From contig CAIXDD010000300.1 in assembly GCA_903918155.1 (NCBI GenBank), positions 1-13,124 on the forward strand: a stretch of DNA of 13,124 nucleotides, in the 5' to 3' direction. Every line of letters starts with the position of its first letter. Positions within the stretch are counted from its first letter, which is position 1. A model generated the notes under the pieces. The model did no database searches. It was not told the origin of the DNA and worked only from the letters and a program-made list of their open reading frames with translations. The translations under genes and the position numbers were made by a program. Below, in pieces: positions 1 through 5,851 of this stretch. This DNA is from an uncultured Hyphomicrobiales bacterium. GTDB taxonomy: Bacteria > Pseudomonadota > Alphaproteobacteria > Rhizobiales > Beijerinckiaceae.

Positions 1-423
1 ATAGGCCCACACCAGACCCGCGCGTTCGATGCAGGGATAGGACTTGATCTTCAGATCGCGCTTGATGCCGGCGAGCTGGTCTGCGGTGGTGGTGGGCGGC
101 ACGCAAGGCGCGTCCACGCAGGCGCCGTTCACGTCGAACTTCAGCCCATGATAGACGCAGCGAAGGCCGCCTTCCTCATTGCGCCCGAAGAACATCGAAG
201 CCAGACGATGGGGGCAGAATTCGTCGACCAGACCAAGTCGTCCCTGCGAATCGCGGAAGAGCACGAGCTGCTCGCCCAGAAGTTTCACGCGCACGGGCGC
301 GGAATCGGGCTTCTCGACCTGCGATGCGAAGCCGGCGGGAATCCAGTAGCGGCGCATCAGCGCGCCCATCTGCGTGCCGGGGCCCACGCGCGTGACCAGA
401 TCGTTGTTCTCGCGGGACAGCAT
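1..423 (-). CDS. Rieske [2Fe-2S] ring-hydroxylating oxygenase alpha subunit, phthalate 4,5-dioxygenase-like (N-terminal 141 residues, runs off left edge)
   Basis: The 141 visible codons hold a complete Rieske cluster signature: C70-P-H72 and C89-V-Y-H92, the CxH...CxxH ligands of a [2Fe-2S] centre. The opening (VGPGT, then MRRYWIPA at 23-30) and the EFCPHR...FFGRNEE...LRCVYHG run match the phthalate 4,5-dioxygenase-type oxygenase family as I know it. Such enzymes take electrons from a reductase through this cluster and hydroxylate an aromatic ring, or demethylate or otherwise oxidise a substrate, in the cytoplasm. The catalytic mononuclear-iron domain lies beyond the window, so the substrate cannot be judged. 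The usual YHGW is YHGL here (residues 91-94), and CPHRG is CPHRL. The ATG at 421-423 follows a purine-rich GAGGGGAG stretch. It lies 52 bp after the ThDP enzyme gene on the same strand, probably in one operon. No reductase or ferredoxin is visible. Confidence 0.88.
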   Translation of the reverse strand, partial: MLSRENNDLVTRVGPGTQMGALMRRYWIPAGFASQVEKPDSAPVRVKLLGEQLVLFRDSQGRLGLVDEFCPHRLASMFFGRNEEGGLRCVYHGLKFDVNGACVDAPCVPPTTTADQLAGIKRDLKIKSYPCIERAGLVWAY

Positions 424-475
424 GCTTCACTCCCCTCATTCTCTGCTTGCGTTCCTTCCGCCCGCTCGCGCGGCG

Positions 476-2104
476 TCAGGTGAAATCGTAACCTTCCTTC
501 ACCACGAATTCGAGCAGGAAGGGCTTGCCCTTCTGCGTCACGGCCACGGCGTCCTTGATGGCGCCGACGATGTGAGACGGCTTGTCGACGCGCGCCGACG
601 AGACATTGAGCGCCTCGGCGAGCTTGGCGTAATTTCCGCCCACGTCGATGGCGTTATATTTCTCCGTCGACGTCTGCATCACGTCGCGCTCGGCCGCCAT
701 GACGGAATTGTTGAAGACGATGGTGAGGGTGGCGATGCCGTTGCGGGCCGCCGTCTCAAGATCCATGCCGGTCATGCCGATGGCCGCATCGCCCATCACA
801 TTGACGCACAACTTGTCGGGCGCGGCGATCTTGGCGCCCATGGCGAGTCCGAGCCCGTGGCCTAGCTGCGTGGTCTTGCCCCAGCCCAGATAATTGCCGG
901 CGCGCGTGGTCTCCCAGAAGGGCAGGAGCTGCTTGCGCGGGCTGCCTGAATCGTGGGTGATGATCGTCTCGGCGCGATCCACGCTGTTCATCAGGTCGCG
1001 GATGACGCGATATTGATTGATCGGCACCTCCTCCGACGCGAGCTGATGCTCCCAGTCCCTCAGCCATTCGGCCTTGATGGCGGCGATCTGCGTCGCGAGA
1101 TCGGACATGCGCGCGCCGTCGCTGCGCCCCTTCTGCCGCGCGATCTCCGCGATCAGCGCGTCGAGCACGAGCTGCGCGTCGCCCACGAGGCCAAGGTCGC
1201 AACGAATGTCCTTGTTCACGTCGTTGGGGTCGTTCGTCGAATGGATGATCGCCTTGCCGAAGGGCAAAGCCGGTCCGAACGACGTGCGCGACAGGCTGGA
1301 GCCGATGGCGAACACGACGTCGGCCTTCTCCATGAAGGCGGTGTACATGCGCGGCTGATTGCGCGTGGAGGCGCCAAGCGCGAGCGGATGGTTCTCCGCG
1401 ATCGCGCTCTTGCCGGGATTCGTGCAGGCCACAGGCGCGGGCAGCAGTTCGGCGAGCGCTACAAGCTGCGGGCTCGCATCGGCGTAATGCACGCCCTGCC
1501 CGGCCCAGATGACCGGATTGCGCGCAGCCAGCAAAATCGCGGCGGCGCGTTTCACGGCGTCGGGATCCGGCGCCATGCGGATGGGCTCGACGGGGCGATA
1601 ATCGAGCGGGCCGTTGAACGCGGCTTCGAAAACCTCCGTCGGCACTTCGACGAGAACCGGGCCGCCCTTGCCGCTGCGCATGATCTGATAGGCGCGCCGG
1701 AACAGGTCGGGCAATTCCTGCACATGGTGGGCGAGCGCGGCCCATTTCGTGACAGGGCGGAACACGTCCGCGGAACGGAAAATCGGATGGTTATATTGCT
1801 GCTTCAGCGCATAGCCCGCCGGAATGACGAGCATCGGCACGTTTTCCGCGAAAGCCTGCGCGACGCCGGGGAAAGCGTTCTCCGCGCCGGGGCCTTGCTG
1901 GGAGACGAACACGCCGTTCTTGCGCCCGCGCATCACGCGCGTGAAACCGTCGGCGATGCCCACGCCCACGCGCTCCTGCCGACACAGGATCGGGCGCACG
2001 TCGATCTTCGCGGCCGCGTCGATGAGCGGATTGCGCGGATAGCAGGAGAGCATCTGCGTGCCCTCGCGCCTGAGGATTTCTGCGACGACGTCAGCCCCGT
2101 TCAT
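476..2104 (-). CDS. ThDP-dependent enzyme of the acetolactate synthase/benzoylformate decarboxylase superfamily (542 aa)
   Basis: This has the three-domain layout of pyruvate-oxidase-like ThDP enzymes: an N-terminal PYR domain (about 1-170), a central domain (about 185-320) and a C-terminal PP domain (about 355-530). Glu44 in RQERVGVGIADGFTR is the expected ThDP-activating glutamate. SQQGPG (68-73) is the usual glycine-rich loop. GDA (438-440) with Asn465-466 about 26 residues later fits the Mg/diphosphate motif, though the third position is Ala rather than the commoner Gly. No FAD or substrate-defining motif is recognisable, so decarboxylase, carboligase and oxidase remain possible. I chose the ATG at 2104, not the in-frame TTG at 2116, because GGAG lies 6 nt before the ATG and the TTG would fall within that ribosome site. 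Downstream is the Rieske oxygenase gene, suggesting a shared catabolic pathway; it is unlikely to be the housekeeping acetolactate synthase, with no small subunit nearby. Confidence 0.85.
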   Translation of the reverse strand: MNGADVVAEILRREGTQMLSCYPRNPLIDAAAKIDVRPILCRQERVGVGIADGFTRVMRGRKNGVFVSQQGPGAENAFPGVAQAFAENVPMLVIPAGYALKQQYNHPIFRSADVFRPVTKWAALAHHVQELPDLFRRAYQIMRSGKGGPVLVEVPTEVFEAAFNGPLDYRPVEPIRMAPDPDAVKRAAAILLAARNPVIWAGQGVHYADASPQLVALAELLPAPVACTNPGKSAIAENHPLALGASTRNQPRMYTAFMEKADVVFAIGSSLSRTSFGPALPFGKAIIHSTNDPNDVNKDIRCDLGLVGDAQLVLDALIAEIARQKGRSDGARMSDLATQIAAIKAEWLRDWEHQLASEEVPINQYRVIRDLMNSVDRAETIITHDSGSPRKQLLPFWETTRAGNYLGWGKTTQLGHGLGLAMGAKIAAPDKLCVNVMGDAAIGMTGMDLETAARNGIATLTIVFNNSVMAAERDVMQTSTEKYNAIDVGGNYAKLAEALNVSSARVDKPSHIVGAIKDAVAVTQKGKPFLLEFVVKEGYDFT

Positions 2105-2110
2105 GCTTCT

Positions 2111-2114
2111 CTCC
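2111..2114 (-). promoter_or_regulatory. Shine-Dalgarno site that fixes the ThDP enzyme start
   Basis: On the minus strand the sequence reads TTGGAGAGAAGCATG. GGAG is 6 nt before the ATG, ideal spacing. This supports initiation at 2104 and argues against the TTG four codons upstream. Confidence 0.7.
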
Positions 2115-2219
2115 AAATGCCCTGGCGCAGCGCGCGCTTTCGCGCGCCGTCGCGCATCTTGCGCCGCTGCGCATCCGCGCGCAGGTCTGAAAGTCGTCGC
2201 GCCATCGGCTGACGACCTT

Positions 2220-2273
2220 CCTCCCGATGCGCTCGCGCCTCCCGATGCGTTCTTGCCTCCCCATGCGTCTCAT
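2220..2273. repeat. Three imperfect 18-bp direct repeats
   Basis: Units begin at 2220, 2238 and 2256. Each opens with CCTCCCGATGCG, or CCTCCCCATGCG in the third; the last third of the unit varies. The period is a multiple of three and the repeat encodes a short repetitive peptide on the minus strand, but no believable gene contains it. It could be an array of regulator sites or a chance low-complexity expansion. Confidence 0.6.
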
Positions 2274-2360
2274 GATCCGCGCGGGAGGCTGCGGACGCTT
2301 TCGCGCGAAACGCTAGTCGAGCGCCCCAGGCCTGTCCAGCCACAAGGCGTTCCTCTCAAG

Positions 2361-2381
2361 GGCGCTTTATTCACAAGCGCC
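2361..2381. promoter_or_regulatory. Inverted repeat, candidate operator for the transporter gene
   Basis: GGCGCTT, a 7-nt AT-rich spacer, then AAGCGCC: a perfect 7+7 dyad of 21 bp, about 62 bp before the transporter ATG. The size and spacing suit a dimeric repressor. No regulator gene is visible in the window, so this is inference. Confidence 0.35.
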
Positions 2382-2443
2382 GCGGCTCTGGTTCCCGCGC
2401 GCGCGGGGGCTTATCATGCGGGGCGGCCTGATCGCGCCGCGCC

Positions 2444-3649
2444 ATGGAATCACCCATCTTGCTGCGTCGCCTGCGCGCCCTCGCGCCCCAAGCTCCTCCG
2501 CCCGCCCTGCGCATTCTGCTGCTGCTCGTGTTTCTCAAGCAGATCGGCAATGGCATGGTCTGGTCGGTGATCGCGCTGTTCGGCCAGCAGCTGGGCGCGA
2601 GCGCGGCCGTCATCGGCCTGATGATCTCCGCTTACGGCGGCGCGCGTCTGCTGGTGAACATGCCGGCGGGCTATGCTTCCGAACGGCTCGGGCGCAAGAA
2701 GATGATGAGCCTTGGATGCGCCATCATCGCGGGCTCTTCGCTCGCAGCGGCCTTTGCGGGCAATGTGCCGTTCTTCTTTCTGTGCCTGCTGCTGATGGGC
2801 GCGGCCTCCGCCGTGTTCATGACGTCCGCGCTCGCCGCCATCGCCGATCTCGGCGCGCCCGAACAGCGCATGCAGGACGCCTCCTATTATCAGGCCGCGA
2901 ATATGATCGGCGCGAGCATGGGGCCTGCGCTGGGCGGCCTTGCGGCGGGCGCATGGGGCATGGGCGCGCCCTATTTCATCAATGGCGTCGTGGCGATCGC
3001 GGGCGTGTTCGCGTTCGCGGCCATTCCGTGGCGGCCGGCGAAAGCGCCGGCGGAGGCCGAACGTGCGGCGCCGCGGGAGAATCTGCTCTCCATCGCGCGG
3101 CGCAATATCGGCGTGGGCCTGATGTATTTCGCCATTTTCTATGTGCGCGTCGCTTCCAATTGGGTGCTGCTGCCGCTCGTCGCGCAAAGCGCGTTCGGGT
3201 TGGAGACGACGACCATCGGACTCATCCTCACCTGCGGCGCGGCTGCGAATCTGTGCGTGCTCGCCGTCACGGCGCCGCTCGTGCGCCTGCTGGGGCGCGT
3301 GCGCATGATCGTGGCGGCGAGCGTGGCGACCTTGCTGGGCTGCGCCATTCTGGCTTTCGGCCAGCATGAGGCGTCGCTTTGGATCAGTTCGATCCTGTTC
3401 GGCGCGGGCGCGGGCATCGCCTCGCCCACGCTGATCGCCTATGTGGCGGAGATCGCGCCGCCCGATCAGCGGGGCCCGGCCATGGGGCTTTTGCGCACCA
3501 TGCAGGACCTGTCGCTCATTCTCGGCCCTGCGGTGACGGGCCTCATTTCGGATAATCTTGGTCTTGGCTTTCAGGGCGGCTTGCTGGGCTGCCTCGCGCT
3601 GCTGGGCGTGACGACGATCTATTTCCGGGCGACGGCGCGCAGCCTCTAG
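2444..3649 (+). CDS. Major facilitator superfamily (MFS) transporter, 12 TM
   Basis: The protein has 401 residues, a usual MFS length, and is hydrophobic with two six-helix halves separated by a charged linker (about 197-220). The signature motif A lies between TM2 and TM3 (GYASERLGRKK, about 76-86), with a weaker copy in the second half (RLLGRVR, 281-287). The halves show internal similarity: APEQR near 138-142 and PPDQR near 339-343, each followed by a GPA..GL stretch. It should move a small solute across the inner membrane by proton coupling; import or export and the substrate cannot be read from sequence. An in-frame TGA at 2429-2431 leaves ATG 2444 as the first start, and no good Shine-Dalgarno site precedes it. 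It diverges from the ThDP/Rieske genes and may carry their substrate. The exported-protein gene follows after 71 bp on the same strand. Confidence 0.88.
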   Translation: MESPILLRRLRALAPQAPPPALRILLLLVFLKQIGNGMVWSVIALFGQQLGASAAVIGLMISAYGGARLLVNMPAGYASERLGRKKMMSLGCAIIAGSSLAAAFAGNVPFFFLCLLLMGAASAVFMTSALAAIADLGAPEQRMQDASYYQAANMIGASMGPALGGLAAGAWGMGAPYFINGVVAIAGVFAFAAIPWRPAKAPAEAERAAPRENLLSIARRNIGVGLMYFAIFYVRVASNWVLLPLVAQSAFGLETTTIGLILTCGAAANLCVLAVTAPLVRLLGRVRMIVAASVATLLGCAILAFGQHEASLWISSILFGAGAGIASPTLIAYVAEIAPPDQRGPAMGLLRTMQDLSLILGPAVTGLISDNLGLGFQGGLLGCLALLGVTTIYFRATARSL

Positions 3650-3720
3650 ACGCTTTACGCGCGCCGCCGGGTCAGCTTATCTCGCCGCAGCCGCGGCCTG
3701 GCCCGCAATGCGAGGATGAG

Positions 3721-4134
3721 ATGACGATCGCCACCGGAGACCCGCGCAGCCAAGCCGCGAGCCTGAGGCCCAAAAAGGCGAGGGCGCAGACGCGGTCGCA
3801 TGCGCGCCTGCTGGCGAGCTGCGGCGCGTTCGCGCTCGCGCTCGCTCTGGCGCCCGCGCCCGCGCAGGCGAAGAAGCTTCTCCTCACCTGCCAGGACGCA
3901 AAGCACAAATATCAGATCACCTATGACACGCTGGCGCGCACGCTGGCCACGACTCACAGGGAGTTCCGCAGCCTCGACGTCGAGCGTCTGCAGGAGAATG
4001 AAGACGGCGTTCTGGTATGGGGCGCGATGCGGCTTGGCTCGGCCACGCGCAACATCCTCGTCAATTTCGGCAAGCAGAAATGGGTGCGCCATTTCCGCGG
4101 CTATGACGAGACATGGACCGACGCCTGCATCTGA
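3721..4134 (+). CDS. Small exported protein with two cysteines, function unknown
   Basis: I do not recognise a family. Of 137 residues, about the first 50 look like a Sec signal: a long basic n-region (1-29), a hydrophobic Ala/Leu core (30-44) and an AQA|K cleavage site after residue 50. The mature chain would be about 87 residues, basic, with beta-prone segments and only two cysteines, Cys57 and Cys136, close to its two ends, so a disulfide closing the chain in the periplasm is plausible. GAGG five nt before the ATG supports the start. The 29-residue n-region is longer than normal, but no better start exists because the hydrophobic core follows directly. It lies downstream of the MFS gene on the same strand and ends 9 bp before the convergent TAXI gene. 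Codon and base use look like the neighbours. Confidence 0.75.
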   Translation: MTIATGDPRSQAASLRPKKARAQTRSHARLLASCGAFALALALAPAPAQAKKLLLTCQDAKHKYQITYDTLARTLATTHREFRSLDVERLQENEDGVLVWGAMRLGSATRNILVNFGKQKWVRHFRGYDETWTDACI

Positions 4135-4143
4135 GCGCGGTTT

Positions 4144-5103
4144 TCAGATCAGCCCGTTCTCGCGATACCAGCGTTCGGCACCCGGATGCAGCGGCACGTC
4201 CATGGGCGTGGCTGCGGTCTCGCGGCCGATGTCGTCGATCCCTTCGGCCGTGCCCTCCTCCCATGGCATATATTCATGCCGCGCGCGGAAGGCCTCGCAG
4301 ATCTTGTAGGCCACGTCGTCGGACAGATCGGCGCGCGCATAAAGCGGCCAGCCGCTGAAGTCGATAGCCTCATAGGCGGGCAGATGCGCGAAGCGGCCGG
4401 TCTTCAATTGAACCTTGCGCCAGCCGATGCGGCCCAGCGCCTCGAATGCGTCCGCCTCCAGCGGCAACAGCTCCATGCCATTGGCGAGCGCGTCGTCGAT
4501 CCACAGGCTGATGCCCTCGTCGAACACTGCGTCGAGCGTGCCGTCGAAAACGCCGGCCATGCGCCGCTTGTCGTTGGGCGGACCGGCGGGAACCACGGCG
4601 CCGCCCCAGGACTCGATGTCGGCGACGCTCATTCCGTAATGCGCCAATAATTGGCTCACGAGAACGAGCGTGGAATGGGTTGGGTCCTCGCGCAGGGACA
4701 CGCGCAGCGGATAGCGCGCCGCCTTCACGTCATGCAGCGATTTGAAGCCGAGGCTCTTGCGCATGGCGATGACGAAACGGTCCACGCTGGGATAGCTCGC
4801 AAGAATGCGCAGCGGCAAAGGCCGCGTGAACAGGCCCGCCCCGCGATAGGCCTGCGTCAGCAGCGCGGACGGATTGACGAAAGCCATGTCCACCGCGCCC
4901 TTCGCGACGTCATAGGCCATGATGGCCGAGCCCGTGGCGAGATTGATCCATGGCTTGAAGGACTCGCCCCCGCCGCTGCCGACGGTGATGCGCATGTCGC
5001 GGTCGCCGCCGTAACGGGTCTTCGGATCGCCTGCGACGTGAAGACCCAGCTCCCAGAGGATTTTCGTGCGCTTGAAATTGGCGCCGAAAGGCAGCTTTTC
5101 CAT
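4144..5103 (-). CDS. TAXI/NMT1-type solute-binding-protein homologue without signal peptide (319 aa)
   Basis: The segment RITVGSGGGESFKPWINLATG (split here near residues 38-58), followed by DVAKGAVDMAFVNPSALL, resembles the TAXI family of TRAP solute-binding proteins, which normally bind carboxylates in the periplasm. FDGTLDAVFDEG (about 185-196) is the second lobe's equivalent. The start chosen is ATG 5103, because GGAGG lies 4 nt upstream; an in-frame GTG at 5127 would only add a short Pro/Gly stretch. With either start there is no hydrophobic signal segment: the chain begins MEKLPFGANFKRTKILWELG. No TRAP permease (DctQM or fused) is in the window. So it may be cytosolic, acting as a sensor or an enzyme with a binding-protein fold rather than a transport part. 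It lies 55 bp downstream of tRNA-Lys, same strand. Confidence 0.75.
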   Translation of the reverse strand: MEKLPFGANFKRTKILWELGLHVAGDPKTRYGGDRDMRITVGSGGGESFKPWINLATGSAIMAYDVAKGAVDMAFVNPSALLTQAYRGAGLFTRPLPLRILASYPSVDRFVIAMRKSLGFKSLHDVKAARYPLRVSLREDPTHSTLVLVSQLLAHYGMSVADIESWGGAVVPAGPPNDKRRMAGVFDGTLDAVFDEGISLWIDDALANGMELLPLEADAFEALGRIGWRKVQLKTGRFAHLPAYEAIDFSGWPLYARADLSDDVAYKICEAFRARHEYMPWEEGTAEGIDDIGRETAATPMDVPLHPGAERWYRENGLI

Positions 5104-5107
5104 GAAT

Positions 5108-5112
5108 CCTCC
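5108..5112 (-). promoter_or_regulatory. Shine-Dalgarno site of the TAXI-like gene
   Basis: GGAGG is followed by ATTC and then the ATG at 5101-5103. It is the strongest ribosome site in this part of the window and decides the start, which matters because it excludes an upstream signal peptide. Confidence 0.7.
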
Positions 5113-5158
5113 CGGGGGTCGCGCCACGGGCGCGCCGCACGCGGTCTTTTTATGAGAA

Positions 5159-5234
5159 TGGTGAGCGCGCTGGGACTCGAACCCAGGACCTACTGATTAA
5201 AAGTCAGTTGCTCTACCAACTGAGCTACGCGCTC
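5159..5234 (-). tRNA. tRNA-Lys (anticodon UUU)
   Basis: The 76-nt gene folds as a full cloverleaf. The acceptor stem is GAGCGCG/CGCGCTC (5228-5234 with 5163-5169), the discriminator is A (5162) and CCA is encoded (5159-5161). The D arm contains AGCTCAGTTGGTAGAGC. The anticodon stem CTGA/TCAG encloses the loop CTTTTAA, giving anticodon TTT (5199-5201), lysine. The T arm contains the standard GGTTCGAGTCC. No T-run terminator follows, and the TAXI-like gene begins 55 bp downstream. Confidence 0.98.
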
Positions 5235-5276
5235 CCGACCGCAAGCGGCCGGCGTCCGCACGCGACGGACGAGCCT

Positions 5277-5305
5277 GACTAGCCCCGCCGGCGGGCGCGG
5301 GTCAA
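5277..5305 (-). promoter_or_regulatory. Sigma-70-type promoter of tRNA-Lys
   Basis: On the minus strand TTGACC (5300-5305) and CTAGTC (5277-5282) are separated by exactly 17 nt. The -35 is near-consensus; the -10 is weak, as is common in alphaproteobacteria. Transcription would start near 5270, leaving a leader of about 35 nt before the mature tRNA. It lies between the DUF1467 stop and the tRNA. Confidence 0.6.
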
Positions 5306-5321
5306 GCAAAAGACGTTCCCC

Positions 5322-5546
5322 TCACGCATATTCCACGTAAAGCCAGAAAAGGGCGAAGATCGCCGCCGTGACCAGCGTCGTCAGAACGGCCTTTCGGCCC
5401 AGTTGCGGGTTCACCGGGGCGCCCGGATCGGTGCCCGCAGGGCCACCGCCCTCCTCGTGCTGCGAACGCACCCCCAGAGGCAGGATCGCGAACAGCACCG
5501 TCCACCAGATGGTGAAAAATATGGCCATGTAGAGCGGCGTGGACAT
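5322..5546 (-). CDS. DUF1467 family small membrane protein
   Basis: The protein has 74 residues and two predicted membrane helices (about 6-24 and 53-71). They are joined by a hydrophilic, Gly/Pro-rich loop. The sequence IWWTVLFAILPLGVRSQ (13-29) is the hallmark of DUF1467 as I know it. The family is common in alphaproteobacteria next to the methylmalonyl-CoA epimerase gene, and its function is unknown. The start at 5546 gives the family's usual length and N-terminus; longer in-frame versions would add arginine-rich residues encoded by the GC-rich leader. A weak AGGG lies 6 nt before the ATG. Unlike the usual layout it is separated from mce by an opposing gene and a terminator, so it probably has its own promoter in 5547-5851. 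Confidence 0.85.
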   Translation of the reverse strand: MSTPLYMAIFFTIWWTVLFAILPLGVRSQHEEGGGPAGTDPGAPVNPQLGRKAVLTTLVTAAIFALFWLYVEYA

Positions 5547-5851
5547 GCGAAACCCTGTGCTGAGACGAACGCGCGCCCGCGCGCGCCCTGAAGCGGGCGC
5601 GCAAGGCGACGCGACACAGATAAGCCGTCGCGCCGGCGCGGGAAAGCGCCAAGTCGCCGCATCCCCCCGGCATGGCGAAGGCTCGCTCCGCGGCTCCGCC
5701 AAACCCCGCCGAGCCTTGCCGGCCGCTTGGCCGCGGGCGCGGCGGAAGCGCCCGCGTTAACAAAAGCGCTTTTGCGATTCCGGGGAGTTACATTCGGTGA
5801 CAAATCGTGCTCAATGCGCCGGCGGGGGCGCGTTATCGCACGAGGCCAACG
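5547..5851. other. Divergent intergenic region between DUF1467 and the phasin-like gene
   Basis: I see no gene in these 305 bp. They contain an 8-bp GC hairpin with a 6-nt loop (5581-5602), which would lie in the DUF1467 leader, and a 14-bp perfect palindrome (5761-5774) nearer the phasin gene. Both promoters must lie here, but I could not identify a clear -35/-10 pair in either direction. Confidence 0.55.
5761..5774. promoter_or_regulatory. 14-bp perfect palindrome, candidate operator
   Basis: CAAAAGCGCTTTTG is its own reverse complement and is AT-rich against GC-rich surroundings. It lies 77 bp before the phasin-like ATG and 214 bp before the DUF1467 ATG. With no loop it suits a dimeric DNA-binding protein better than an RNA hairpin. 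The regulator is unknown. Confidence 0.4.

Larger units (their letters stand above)
2105..2443. other. Divergent intergenic region with dyads and an 18-bp triplicate repeat
   Basis: This 339-bp stretch separates the minus-strand ThDP/Rieske genes from the plus-strand transporter. I see no convincing gene in it. It holds a GC hairpin (2130-2147), three imperfect 18-bp direct repeats (2220-2273), a 12-bp perfect palindrome (2299-2310) and a 7+7 inverted repeat with a 7-nt spacer (2361-2381). Promoters for both directions should lie here, but no -35/-10 pair is clear enough to call. Confidence 0.6.

Noticed and set aside
953..2212. A 419-codon plus-strand frame opposite the ThDP enzyme gene
   Set aside because: The opposite strand carries complete catalytic motifs, while this frame has none and is arginine-rich.
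2091..2343. Short minus-strand frames with repetitive HREARA-type peptides
   Set aside because: They are the translation of the 18-bp repeat, overlap the ThDP enzyme leader, and have no ribosome site or recognisable domain.
3633..3666. 8-bp inverted repeat over the MFS stop codon as a terminator
   Set aside because: The 18-nt loop is large and no T-run follows, so termination is not supported; the downstream gene may be co-transcribed.
5104..5127. Upstream GTG (5127) as the TAXI-like start, which might have restored a signal peptide
   Set aside because: It adds only eight non-hydrophobic residues and has no ribosome site, whereas the ATG at 5103 has GGAGG at good spacing.
5120..5134. 6-bp hairpin between tRNA-Lys and the TAXI-like gene as the tRNA terminator
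   Set aside because: The stem is short and no T-run follows on the minus strand; it lies immediately before the ribosome site instead.
1..5158. Duplicate tRNA 3' end marking an integrated element left of tRNA-Lys
   Set aside because: I scanned the left part for the tRNA 3' segment and saw none, and there is no integrase or transposase; the far end could lie outside the window.
5807..5851. GTG 5807 as an earlier start of the phasin-like protein
   Set aside because: No ribosome site precedes it, and the added residues do not fit the helical pattern; ATG 5852 has GAGG 6 nt upstream.
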